A stretch of DNA of 60,000 bases from Polytrichum commune (lineage: Eukaryota; Streptophyta; Polytrichopsida; Polytrichales; Polytrichaceae), in assembly GCA_950295325.1 (NCBI GenBank), contig OX485805.1, positions 49,006,758 to 49,066,757 of the forward strand, in the 5' to 3' direction. Under the pieces are notes generated by a model. It did no database searches and was not told the origin of the DNA. It was given only the letters and a program-made list of their open reading frames with translations. A program made the translations under genes and the position numbers. Shown here piece after piece: positions 32,996-44,890 of this stretch; the first letter of the stretch is position 1; each line of letters starts with the position of its first letter.

Positions 32996-34649
32996 GTTAT
33001 CCAAGGTCTGCAAGATTAGCCCATCTTTTAGCTTCATGTGTTGTGCATTGCGGCATTTTGTATATTGCACTAGCCCTTACTTCTTACTTATGGGTTGTTT
33101 TCTCATTAGAGAACCTATCACGAACATTCATGTGTGAATAGGGAATAATATTCTCAATAACTCTTCTTTGGAGATAACACCATTCAAGGATTGCAAATCA
33201 ATAGTTTTCATGTATGTAGCAATTCACTTGGGAAAATTGTTCAGTGGTCGGGAATTGACGATGAGCTCATATGTAGTGCTTAAGAATATTACGTCATGTA
33301 AGGTAAACAATTTTGATTCAATTACTTGTCTTAATCAAATACCTATATTCAAGTGGTATGTGGTTTGGCAGAAAGTGGTTGTGAGGAAAGTGGTTGTGAT
33401 GTGGATTTGCTAACATCCATATCCTAGAAGGGGACTCGTGGGAACAAGTAACCATTTAAACCCCATCTACCTTAGAGGAAGTGCCTCAAAACAACTCAAA
33501 CTCAGGGAAAGGTTAGCTTGGGCCTCTCATGCCTCCTTAGGAATTGCCCTCCTTGAGCATATGCCATATGGATCATATTTGGATACCCTCCTAGACCAAT
33601 TAGTCACGTCTAAAATATGCATATTTGTTGACCATTTTGAAACACAAATCTATGGGATTGTTGTCGATTGGTGAATATGTAGTATTTGTTATTAGAATCC
33701 AAGTCATGGACAATAGCTTAAGTTCCTTGCAAATAACATTGAGGATTTTCATACTTCAGAATGCCCATTCATGTCAATTGTTAATATTATTTTGATGCAT
33801 TTATGACTAAGAATTCAGGAGGAAAATACTGTAGTATTAAGCATTAAGGATTGCCTTTTGAAATTATGGTCATTCATAGAAAAATCCACATTTTCTAAAT
33901 ATGGGAAACATACATTGATGGCACAAACATTTTATTATGCAATCTTATATAGTGTCTGTACAGGGAGCATGGGCATGCTTTCAACTGTTTTTATGACAAT
34001 AACACAAACCAAAGCCATATTTAGTGTAATTTGACATACGTGAAAAGGAAAATCTAATAATCATTGCTATCTATGTGACTCGGTCCGCATTGTCTTTGTG
34101 ATCCAATACCTTTATCAAGTACCAACAAAAATACAATCAAAATCCCCAAAGGTAAGCGGGTTTTAAATGGACACTTTCATCTCTGCACCCACTTCTCATA
34201 GGATATTAAACACACAATTAGTAGGACCCATAAACATATAGCACATGTAACCATTTTCTTCATAATTTTCAAAGTTCACATGAATATCTCATCCATTGTC
34301 GAAGTGAAAATGCTCTTTCTTATCATATGATCACATAGGCCCCTGCATTTATGTTGACTATTGAACCTAGAATGGTTAACAAATTTTGAGCACTTAGTCC
34401 AATCTCTTGTAAACACATATCTTATTCATGTCCCTTCTTAGATCCACACCTAACCACAAACCACTCAAATATAAGCTAGGTGTCCATTTCAAATGAGTCA
34501 CCAAATTAGGTGAGCTTGCCATAAAAACATTGTGTGTCCCAGTTGTGGCATGACTTGAAGCATAACATTATATAGGATATGTTCTCACTTACGTAAACCT
34601 AGAGCAGAGTTGTGCCTCACTTGTAAGTTTATGTCCAAACATAAGTTTA
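32996..34649. other. AT-rich spacer, nothing assignable
   Basis: Short frames only. 33310-33470 resembles 22230-22820 in two blocks (gtggtttgg... and ...aaccatttaa[g/a]accccatctacctta), so part of it is a dispersed repeat. Confidence 0.5.
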
Positions 34650-35116
34650 TTGGCTCTGTCTATAGGATAGAGACTATGCATCAACTTCTTCGTTTCAAGA
34701 GCAAATTTCCTAACCACTTTGCGTTCACACTTGGACGTTACTTGTTCTTGTTATTTTTGGTCCACTTTATTTAATGTGGATGTTAACTATAGTTTAGAGA
34801 GAGAGAGAGAGAGAGCTATAATTGCTCCCTAAAATGCATTGAAAAAATCTAGTTAACTATAGTTATTTTGGCAGTTCTTGATTATTTATTGGCTGTCTAT
34901 AGGACAGAGACTATGCATCAACTTCTTCGTTTCAAGAGCAAATTTCCTAACCACTTTGTGTTCACACTTGGACGTTACTTGTTCTTGTTATTTTTGGTCC
35001 ACCTTATGTAATGTGGATGTTAACTACAGTTTATATATATATATAAGTGCTCCCTAAAATGCATTGAAAGAAATCTAGTTAATTATAGTTATTTCGGTAG
35101 TTCTTGATTATTTATT
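34650..35116. repeat. Tandem duplication, two units of about 230-240 bp
   Basis: Unit 1 (34650-34888) and unit 2 (34889-35116) align throughout, sharing agactatgcatcaacttctt and gttcacacttggacgttact. At the same internal place unit 1 has a (GA)n run (34798-34815) and unit 2 a (TA)n run (35033-35044). Confidence 0.9.
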
Positions 35117-35485
35117 TTAAAACTTTTGGGTGATAAATGAGTAGCTTCAATCCTTGACCTGTATTTGAGAAGGAGGTGCACAAAATCCAAGAAAGGTTTG
35201 GTATAGTGAATAGCCATGAATTGGCATGAGCAAAGTGGACAACTACAATTATAGTCTTTCATAATAAAGGACAGAGCCTCACGGTTCTACCATTTTCTTG
35301 TTTTAAAATTTTCGGGTGATAAATGAGTAGCTTCAATCCTTGACCCGCATTTGAGAAGGTGCACAAAACCCAAGAAAGGTTTGGTATAGTAAATAACTAT
35401 GATTTGGCATGAGCAAAGTGGACAACTACAATTAGTCTTTCATAGTAAAGGTCAGAGCCTCACGGTTCTACCGTTTTCTTTGTTT
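35115..35485. repeat. Second tandem duplication, two units of about 186 bp
   Basis: Unit 1 from 35115 and unit 2 from 35301 share gggtgataaatgagtagctt, aaggtttggtatagt and cagagcctcacggttctacc. It directly follows the 34650 duplication. Small indels (e.g. gaaggaggtgc versus gaaggtgc) separate the units. Confidence 0.9.
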
Positions 35486-36882
35486 TATGTACCTCAAAAC
35501 AAGGCCAGCATTAGGCAAAATACAACAGATGCAGTTGCAATTTCTTCCATATCATCACTGAAAACTTAATCAAAACTGATGACATGTGCCTATGACAGTG
35601 ATATACAAGTACACATACAAAACAATAAAGTATTATCATATTTTACTAATGTAGAGAGTAAAATTCGCAACTTTCATATTCCATACATATCCCAAAATAC
35701 ATATGCTTCTAAGACCTCTACTGCTTTTATGGAGATCATCTTGCACCATTTGATGTACTTTCCTCAAGTATGAGTACTTGTGAGAGATGTCCATTTTAAC
35801 CTAAATTTAGTCTAGACAAGACACTGAGTTTTTTTAATATATAAACTCTTATGCTCGATTTTGGAATAACTAAGATTTTGAAACTGAAGAACAGAAATAT
35901 TCAGTTTTAGTAATCTCACCCAGAAGAAGTTGGCATGGATCTGGTGAAACAAATAAAAACCTCAGTCAAATACCAACATCCACTTTTTTGCAATATAGCA
36001 GCCAACCATGGCTGAAATGGATAGCCTCTATGTTACCAAGGGGCCATATGTTGACAAGCTTCCAAGGAAGATGATTGAGGACCAACATGAGGCAGAGCAC
36101 TTGTCAAAATGAACACTATGAAGTGTTTTAATTTACACTTTTCATACAATGAGTCTGCTCACCATCATTGGCTGGCAAATAATTTACTGTACACAATGGA
36201 CCGTTCAAAATGATTTGTACATTTACAACCTAGCACATCCACCAAGCTTAGTTTCACAGAACCTCCCAGCACATGAAACCATAGCAAAATTCGGAATTGA
36301 GATCATGGGGCATGCCTTGTCCTGGACAGAATCTTGAAAGTAGGCTAATATTGAGGTCACATAGAGCAGCACCTGCTGAAGACAATTATACAGGTCGTGC
36401 ACTCCAATTTGTAAGGTGGGCCTGGAAGAGCAAGATCTACATCTAAGAATGAGCAACACTGTACAGGAGTAATGAATTACACAAAGTCCTCTGCATAATC
36501 CTTGCAGACTGAGCAACATTTAGACCAAGATTCTATGACATGAGTGATCAATTCCTGTGCTGCATAATTTTACCTCGGTCTCTCTTGTGTGAGGTTTTCG
36601 CCCATATATGACTTCCATGGGCACAATCTTGCTCTGGCAAAGGAATTACTGCATGTGGAATCTGTCTCCGAATCAGAGGAATATATCTCCGAAAATTTAG
36701 TGTCTTATGCATGTGTATGACATCTGCCAGCACCAAAAGGTATAAAATGTATTTAGAACTATGCGTACCACCTGCATATGCTAAGAGAAGCCTAGAGCAG
36801 CAAATTACTGAACAGGCATTTTGACAACATACATCTGCTAGATTTTGTTCCCACCAGGTCATGGGACATTTGGTACCTCAAC

Positions 36883-37430
36883 TCAAGATGGAGAGATATC
36901 ACTATTACAGCATCCTGGTAGTAAGAGGTATGGTCGCCCAGCTGCTGATGTAACCCATTGTGGTAGAAAAGCAGTGTCTGGCACCAGAGCTTCCTCAATC
37001 ACCAGGTCATCTGATGATTGACGACCATTCATGGTGCTATCTCGAAATCTTGGAGGCAGATCCCTCATCACCCAAAGAACCACAATTGATGGTACAGATT
37101 CCCCTGCAACAGACACCAGAAGCTATCAGGCTCAGACTAGTAATAGATGATGCCAACAAGACCTCAAAAGTTCACCATTAGAGCAATTCACATGAATCCA
37201 GCTTATGCCTCAGTGATGTAACCCTACAATGTGCTTTCTGCACAAAAACTATTTACTTTTTTCAGATTACACCATCAAAGACCAACTTTCACCCTATTAT
37301 TCTAATGTAAAAGCTCTGGTGCCAGCCCCTGTGTAGATATATTGTTGTTATCTAGCTCCTAATATCTAACAAGAGAGAACTTCGAGTTACCTAATTGTAC
37401 CATACCACCAGGCTGAACAAGGTCTGGTAG

Positions 37431-37476
<46 letters not shown>

Positions 37477-40400
37477 TAAAAGGATGAAATCAGACGTCCA
37501 TCAAGTGAGATCATACCTATCAGATAATACAAGAATGTAAGAGGTGGGCAAAGTTGGCTGTCCACATGCTTCATGTGCCATATGTTCAGATCCTGTCCAC
37601 ATCAGTAGATGCAGTTTTCAGAGATATGATGACTGGGCTGAAATTAACATGATGCAACACTATTGAGGCTAATAGAGAGGCAAAATTGCTTGCAAACAAA
37701 ACAACAGGTCTGAAAAACATCTTCTCACAGCATAGGTCATTACTGCATTCCATACAAATAAGGGAACCAATAGGAACTCACAGGGATGTCACTGAGTAAG
37801 ATTAGGATAGCTTTGAGTGAGAAGCAGACAACGGAAACAAGTGCCAACCCTGCCACCTGCAATTTCAAACAGAAAAAAGCTTAATCTTTCATATCCCAAG
37901 CAACCAGAACGTGGTTACGAGTGTTATATCAATGCAGCATTTCTCCAGCAGGAATAGGAACATTTCAAGGCTCTTGTTACTAGTGGCCCTTGAAGTATCT
38001 AGACCTCTGAAACTATTTCCATGTTTAGAAGGTATTTTCCTGATAATGTTTGCTATTCCTCACCACATCATGAAACTCAAATTTTTAGCCAATCAAAGTA
38101 GAACTCCAAGTATATTTATTTATGAAATAAAAGATTGGATTAATAGTTGTTTCAATAAACTCACAGTTCATTATGGGCTTCTCATCTAATACAGGAAATT
38201 AGATTAGCCTGTCTCATGAACCATTTCTTATATCTGCTTTTCTATCCTTAGAGATTCCCAAGGAACTTTAGAGATCAATGAAATGTTCCCAATTCTAACC
38301 CAATTGATGTAATCTAGAATACAACTTTTGCAACTTTCTTTTTTATATAAATCTCAAGTTGGGTCTCCATATCATACCCCCAGATACTCTCCGGTTGAAA
38401 GCCTACATTGGAGGGATGTGCATTGAACTACCCACTAAATCATAAAGGGGCTGCATATGGCTCAAATGAAAGTTATTCTTGTTCTTGTTCATAGTGAACT
38501 TATTTGCAGAGGAAAAGTCCAGAGAAATACCTTCTTGATATCTGCTGAATCTTTGCCTGACTTCACTTTGCTCATTTTGGTGTAAAGAAGCAAGCCTAAA
38601 AAATCAAAACACAGATAAGTATTTTAGTGATGTGAATGCATGAATGAAAGCGCAGAAAACACTCCACAATGTACATCGATATACAAGAAGCAAAGTTGCC
38701 CAGTGCAATTCAACCCTTGAGTAGTTTACACGGGAGACAATTCTGCTCAAAGGGAGGACTCTCAGAGGTATAAATGCACAAGCCCAATTGTAGCAACCCA
38801 ACATCCCATAAAGGATACACGAAGAACCAAGATTAACCCTACTAGAATTCAGACTGAACAGAGTCTAGATTCTCACCATAGCTTGCGAGTCCACCCCCTG
38901 AAATGAGAATTACTAGTGCAAAGAAGTTTGCATACACCTGTAGAAACATTTATTGGATATTGGCAGTGCATCAAAAATTTGCAGTATCAACAAAGCAAAT
39001 TGTATCAAATAATGTTACTGATTTTGTCCTGGTACATACAACAAGAGAAACAGAATGGCATAATTCTGCCTGATGTATCCACTTCAAAGTCAAAATTACA
39101 AAGATATTTAGAACTTGATTACATACAAGTCCAACAGCACAAGTTACACTTTTTTCTCTAAATCATGCATGTGGGAAATAATAAGGAAGAGAACTAGCAT
39201 GTGCATGCAAGGAGGTGCATAGCAATCTTCCATCACACACACCAAATATCTTCATTGAAGCATGGGGATGCCACATGCAACTCTCAACATGTAATATGCT
39301 AGAAAATCGCTTGCACATGCACTAATTGGAGAAAAGATGCTTGTAATAAAGTTAGAAAGAAAAATGCTCACCTGTGCCATCTTCACAGAATCAATAGGGT
39401 TGTCATACATCCCATACCAGATTAACAGAGCAAAAGCTACTGTCAGCAAGCAGATTCCCATGACCACCTGCACAAGATTAGCCATCTATCAGGTTTACCC
39501 AAGGTATATTGTAAAATGTATATCAATAAATCTGCAACTTCCAAGCTATATCTGCAGTAAGTGTGTCTCTTCTTCTCATCTTGGATCCATATAGTTCTAT
39601 TTTTTTAGGGAAATGATCAGCCTGCACACCCCAAGTTCACCTCCAAAATAAGACCAAATCGAAACGTGTACTATACAAAGAGAAGCCAAAACTGACAACT
39701 TACCAAAATGACAAACCTTTGCCGGCCTCGAACACGCCATCGCCGGAGGCATGGTACACAACAGGCCCACTTTGAATCATTTGCTCTTGGAGCTCTTTGG
39801 ACTGGAGATGAAGGTAATTGTGTGTACTCAGGATCAATCACATCAACGTCATCATCTTCATCTTCTTCATTGTCATTTGCTTGATGGCACAGATCCACCC
39901 TTCAAAATGCACGAACATTCATATTGAAAAGAAATGAAATCAGTCCACATGAAGTTTTTAAGCTTCATAATAATATTGTGACAGTCTGTTGCAAAATGTG
40001 ACAACCCAAATCTATAATTGACTGATAGCATACATGCAAAAGAAAATCTCAGATAATCTGCACAGAAAAGAGTCACTGAGCAGACAACTTACCAGAATGA
40101 GAGAAGCAACAAGAAGGTGGCTAGAAACAATATTTGTGGTGTCGCTGCATACAAAGAGCCAACAACAGATGCTTTAAGAAAGACTTCAGATAGGAGACTC
40201 CTAAGCTCACACCAGAAGCATTTACTAGAAACTAAACAATGAACATCCTCACTTTCTGCAAAGAAATAAAACCCTGCAAGTAAGCAAAGTTACCTATCAA
40301 GAGGAATCCACAAGCATTTGAGAAGCATGTCCATCCTCTACATGCAGCCAACGGCGTCAAAGAAAAGTACAAAACATAACCTGTTATCCCCAAGAGACAC

Positions 40401-41743
40401 AGCCAAAGAAATAGAAATTATCAATTGCAATTCAAAATCAAGTACATAAACCCTTTTGGGATTCAACAACAAGCTGTCCGTGTAGCACATATTGAGAACC
40501 AGTAGTCTTCTACTTCTGATCTAAAAAAAACGCCTTCCATTTCATATGCTAAAAAGACACATCATACAATTCACTTGAAAAACACTTTCACACTAGTATC
40601 AGCCATGTACAAATGTCGGATGATGTTCACACCCCACACTATGAATGGACATTTCATACAGGGTGTCTTAGATCAGAAGTAATTGGTTGTACTACTTCTG
40701 AACTGTCCACCAAGTAGATCTTTATGCAGTCAGGTCTTCCTATGCAGACAAATATGTCTGGTATAACAAATCAATACAAGTAGTAGTACATGATGTCCAA
40801 ATAACAAACGTTCATAAAAATTAGATAGTGCACCTACCAAGGTTTGATGCACCAATGAGACTATGAAACACCTGCAAAACAGCAGAAAAATAAAAGGGGA
40901 AAATCTTAGCACTGAGAATATACCATATTGCAGTTCAGAATTCAGAGCCCAGCTGTCCTTAAAATAAGAGAGCCTGTACAGATGAAATTAATGAACCCAT
41001 ATCATAAACAAGACATTATGAGGGAAGTTTTCCATACTTTTTGACGGGTCCAGCCAATATGTTTGTTATGCAGGTAGTGCCTCAACAGCTGCAACAAAAT
41101 GATGTCAAAGCAAAACATCAAACACTGAAGTGAGGTACACAAATGGATATTCTCAAATGATTTAGACCCACTCCCTCCCGATATCAGAAAGAGGGAAACC
41201 TTGCTCTAAAGGGATCCACTTCTTACTACATTAGCCCCATCCAACAATATACACATACTACAAGGAACATCTTCATTGGCCCAGCTCCCCTATAATCTCC
41301 AAAGTAACTCTTGTGAACTATAAGCATTAGCAAAAACATACACAAAGACTGAAGCACTTGAGAAATAGATGTCAATTTGTAATCAATTACTGCATGTTCA
41401 CATAATTTGGCTTAAGATCTGATTCAAGCCACATTAAGTGTATACTATATAATGAAGTCCAGACAATAGTAATGCTTCTGAGCATTATCCAACACCTGAT
41501 AGAGAGTGTTGCATACATCTTTACTGCATCACATAATCTCCATATAATAGGAACAGATTAGCAGCAGACTTTGAATTTACAAATAAGATGGATGTTTACC
41601 TGAACTGCTGCAATGATAGCAATAAGCCCATCAACGCTGGCAAGGGTGACAAACACCAGATTCATACTTGTGCTTAGGCAGCTTTGAGGCTCCCCAAGGA
41701 GGCCCACAGCCTCCTGACCTCCAACACACATAGGAGTCCACAT
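36883..41743 (-). CDS. TOM1/THH1-family seven-span membrane protein (12 coding exons, 385 aa)
   Basis: Exons (minus strand): 41600-41743, 41038-41088, 40838-40871, 40294-40380, 40093-40144, 39704-39899, 39372-39467, 38877-38937, 38531-38595, 37782-37856, 37517-37592, 36883-37103. All joins use GT-AG and keep frame; total 1158 nt. ATG 41743 has an in-frame TAG about 33 nt upstream. Seven hydrophobic spans lie near residues 27-48, 66-88, 107-122, 184-208, 220-245, 263-287 and 300-325. Between spans 3 and 4 is an acidic loop (NEEDEDDDVDV, 132-142). Family landmarks are GWTRQKVFHS, CRGWTCFSNACGF, SFWVDLCHQAND, YDNPIDS..AQVYANFFA and VPSIVVLWVMRDLPPRF. The TOM1/THH1 (DUF1084) family includes tonoplast proteins used by tobamovirus replication and candidate GPCR-like CAND proteins; the native role is unclear. 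The tail after LPPRF is about 55 residues. Gene appears intact. Confidence 0.88.
37430..37473. repeat. (AT)n(GT)n microsatellite in a TOM1-like intron
   Basis: About eight AT then thirteen GT dinucleotides, in the intron between the last two coding exons of the TOM1-like gene. Confidence 0.92.
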
Positions 41744-42012
41744 CTTCTTATAACTACTTGAGCCACTCGCTCCCCTCTACTTGTATTCAGTCTTGACCTA
41801 GTAAATCCTTCAAAGAGTTGGTAATTTTGCATCTATATCTCTTTGACAGAGATTGCATATGAACATGCTCTTCCTCAAAAGGTCCGGCATGATCAACATG
41901 CCCAATTACGCTCTGGTGTTTCATCAGCAACAAGCGTTTCAACGCACAAGTGGAGAATAGGATAACCGCAGCTTTGAAATCTTGGAGCAAGAAGTCTTAA
42001 ATGTCCAGCAAT
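41744..42012 (-). promoter_or_regulatory. 5' UTR exon of the TOM1-like gene, with an upstream ORF
   Basis: On the minus strand the leader before ATG 41743 is uninterrupted back to an acceptor tttgcag|attg at 42013, so this exon carries 5' UTR plus the first coding segment. It contains a 45-codon upstream ORF (ATG 41924 to TGA 41787, starting MKHQSVIGHVDHAGPF) that ends 43 nt before the main start. Such uORFs often lower translation in plants. Whether this one is used is not shown. Confidence 0.6.
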
Positions 42013-43449
42013 CTGCAAACACAAGCAACTAACATACTGAACATCAAACTCTTCTTGTATCCATTCCTTTCAGTTCACCCTCATTCCACCTATTTTCCTA
42101 GGCAGCAGATCAAAAACCTCACAACCTTGATAAGAACATAGTTCAATCTTGATGATCGAGACATAACCAGAAATCTCTAAAGACTGCAAGCCTCTAAGAC
42201 ACCCAAGTTCCAACATAGTCACACGTTGCGTCAGTCTATCACAGAAAAAATAAAGAAAATTTGGAGAAGTCCCGGCACTGAAAGGGATGTACATGTTGGA
42301 CCTCATAAAAAGCATATTCCCTTTTAAGGGAAACACATGTATGTCTGCTATACAAATATGTTGCTCACATTTCCGAAAGGCATAACATGATAGAACACAT
42401 GCTAAAGCCCTAATCGGCTACTTATCGTTTGCAAACCCATATAATATACAGGATATTGACCTTGGTGTTACTCTCCTTGAAAAGGGAATTAACTAATCGG
42501 ACCCCTCCGAATGAAAACTGTACAGATGGAATACCAACAATAAGCAGATCCTATCTCCAACACAATTTCTTCTGCATGGTGCTCGTGAATCATTTCAAAA
42601 CACAATGGTTGCTATTGTTCCCAGAGAGGGATGGAAATCCCATGTGATGCTTTAATCCACGATAGAAAAAACCGACTTCCCATTAGACCATTCCTCTAGA
42701 TTTCGAGACAATTGTACGGCTGCCTTTGAAACCAGGGCATCGTATATACCAGAATTAGCACACGAAGATGTTGTGCAAACCTAATCACTTCACAATGCTT
42801 CTCTGATTCCCAAACCCTGGTGCTTGCACACCTTTTCACCTTGAGAGGAACATTATAACGAAAGGAGGACCACTCGAAGGGGGAGGGGTGCCCTCTGCTC
42901 TACTGCGAAGGAAGAAGAAGAAGAAATGCATGACTTCGTGGCGAAAGAAATGCATCATCACAAGTATAAATAATTTCGCTATAACCATTCAGAATGCTGC
43001 CAGCCTGCCCGTGTTTCATCATGCATACAAGCTTGTGAGCTCTTATAATGTCTCTAGAAATGTGCTGCCTATATAATTCCAGGTATTTTCGCACTATGAT
43101 AGCCATTGATATCAACGACCATCAAGTGGATGCTTGTTCTTCGCAGTAGAGGTATTCAGTTCAACTAAGGCACCTGGTACTTAAGCATAGGTCTCAATGT
43201 CCCTATTCAGAAGCGACAGCCATAGATTCCCCTTGATTATGTAAGGCTCCCACAGCAATGAAGACAGAAAAATTGCAAAACTTCTCGACAGGCGATGATG
43301 AACTTTCTGTAGCATTGCTAAAGACAATCCGTCACAGAATGCTCGCAGCTGGAAAAATAAAAAAGGAGGAAGCTCCGTACAGGGGGGGGGGTAACAAAAC
43401 CGCTCCTCACACAACCAAAGGAATTTCATTTCATTACATTTCACGAGTT

Positions 43450-44010
43450 TTCAAGAACGGAGATCGACAATTACCAGAGAGGGAAGTCACGGCCTCGAAG
43501 AAGTCTCGCAAAAGCTCAGCAAATGGCCTCCACACAACGGCAAAAAAAAACACAACCAAAAAAATATCCTCCGCTTCAAATCTGAACACACCACCAGAAA
43601 GAACTCGACATCCACAACACGAAGAGAAAACCTAATCCGCCTCCCGCCGGCGCGGAACAACGAAGGTCACCTTCACCGCTCCCCACCAAACTCTCTCTCT
43701 TCAAGAAACCAAACTAAGCGAAAAACAGCTCAAATTATCCGTTGAAAAAAAAGCACAGCGATGTAGCTCGCGGACTCCACCTTCACATCTGCATCGACAC
43801 CAGGATGAAAGAACAAAAGGAAAGCACGCATTCGCAATCGTAGACACAAACGCAGGGGCGAGGCGAGCGAGGGCCCGGAAAAACAAAAACAAAAAATGCA
43901 CGGATTGGGAGTTTCTTCGCTTCGTCGTCGGAGGAGAGGAACGCAAAGAGCCCTCTCTGTACTGACCTCTTACATCTACACCTTTCCTAGATCTCTCGGT
44001 CAGTGCGCTC
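43450..44010 (-). promoter_or_regulatory. Probable promoter/first noncoding exon of the TOM1-like gene
   Basis: GC-rich (e.g. cctcccgccggcgcgg near 43637) and, read on the minus strand, CT-rich sequence with many pyrimidine runs, unlike the AT-rich spacer to the right. This fits the transcription start and 5' leader of the minus-strand gene, with a roughly 1.5-kb intron to the UTR exon at 42012. The frame at 43701-43946 is Ser/Cys/Arg-rich and not a known protein. No TATA box is firm. Confidence 0.4.
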
Positions 44011-44246
44011 CAACTAGGTTGCCGGAATCCGTGTGTTAGCTGGAACAGCCACCCTCCACATGTACCGATCGTGTAGATATCTCTGGCTTGGCAGGTGAGA
44101 TCTAGACATTGTGGTAGATTGAGGGTGCGACAGATGGGCAGGGCTGCATGGGAGCAAATGGCAAGCGGCCGTCAATAATTGGGGGGTCCTTTTGTTGACA
44201 CTACGCTAGGTAGTAAGTAAGTGGTGAGTTGGACTTACTACCATGT

Positions 44247-44890
44247 GGGTGGGGACTGCTACAACCCTAGATCTAAGTTACATTTATATACGAGGTTTTC
44301 TCCTCGAGCCGCCATTGCATAAAAATACAAATGATATGGGGGGCTTGTTTGTATTCCGTACTTCGAATTTGCTTCTACCAAAACACGATGTAATTCACAT
44401 AAGAACAATGGTGGAAAACACTATGGACTACAAAGGTGATTTGAATCAATAATCTCAAGTGTATATGAAAAGTATCGTGCATCAATGTTTTGGTCTACTA
44501 GATTTGTCCATCTTTTATGAACATGACATTGTTAAGCCTCATCTTCCCTCAATGTTCTGTGATAAAAGAGGTGTTGCGGACTGCTACAACCCTAGCTCTA
44601 AGTTACACATGTACAAGGTTTTCTCCTCGGGTTGTTGTTGCACGAAATACAAAATGATAAGAGGGGTTTGTTTATGTACTTCAAATTTTGCTTCTACAAA
44701 ATACAACACAATTCACATGAGAACGATTTTGAGCAATAATACGGACTACAACATGTGCCTTGAGTGAGTAGTCGTAAGTGTATAGAGAAAGCGTGCATCA
44801 ATGTCTTAGTGTACTAGATTTCATCGCATCTTTGATGAACATAACATTGTTAAATTTCATGTTTCATGGGAATAAAGGAGATGTTATGTT
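44247..44890. repeat. Tandem repeat, about 325-bp unit, two copies plus a trace of a third
   Basis: ggactgctacaaccctag recurs at 44253 and 44578. The units stay co-linear through aaggttttctcctcg, aattcacatgagaac, gtgcatcaatg and catgacattgttaa. After 44885 the start of a possible third unit (ggggatcttgccacaacacc) is recognisable but weak. Short open frames in both units are not conserved and are not genes. Confidence 0.87.

Noticed and set aside
43701-43946. 81-codon Ser/Cys-rich frame
   Set aside because: Lies in the presumed CT-rich 5' leader of the TOM1-like gene; composition explains it.
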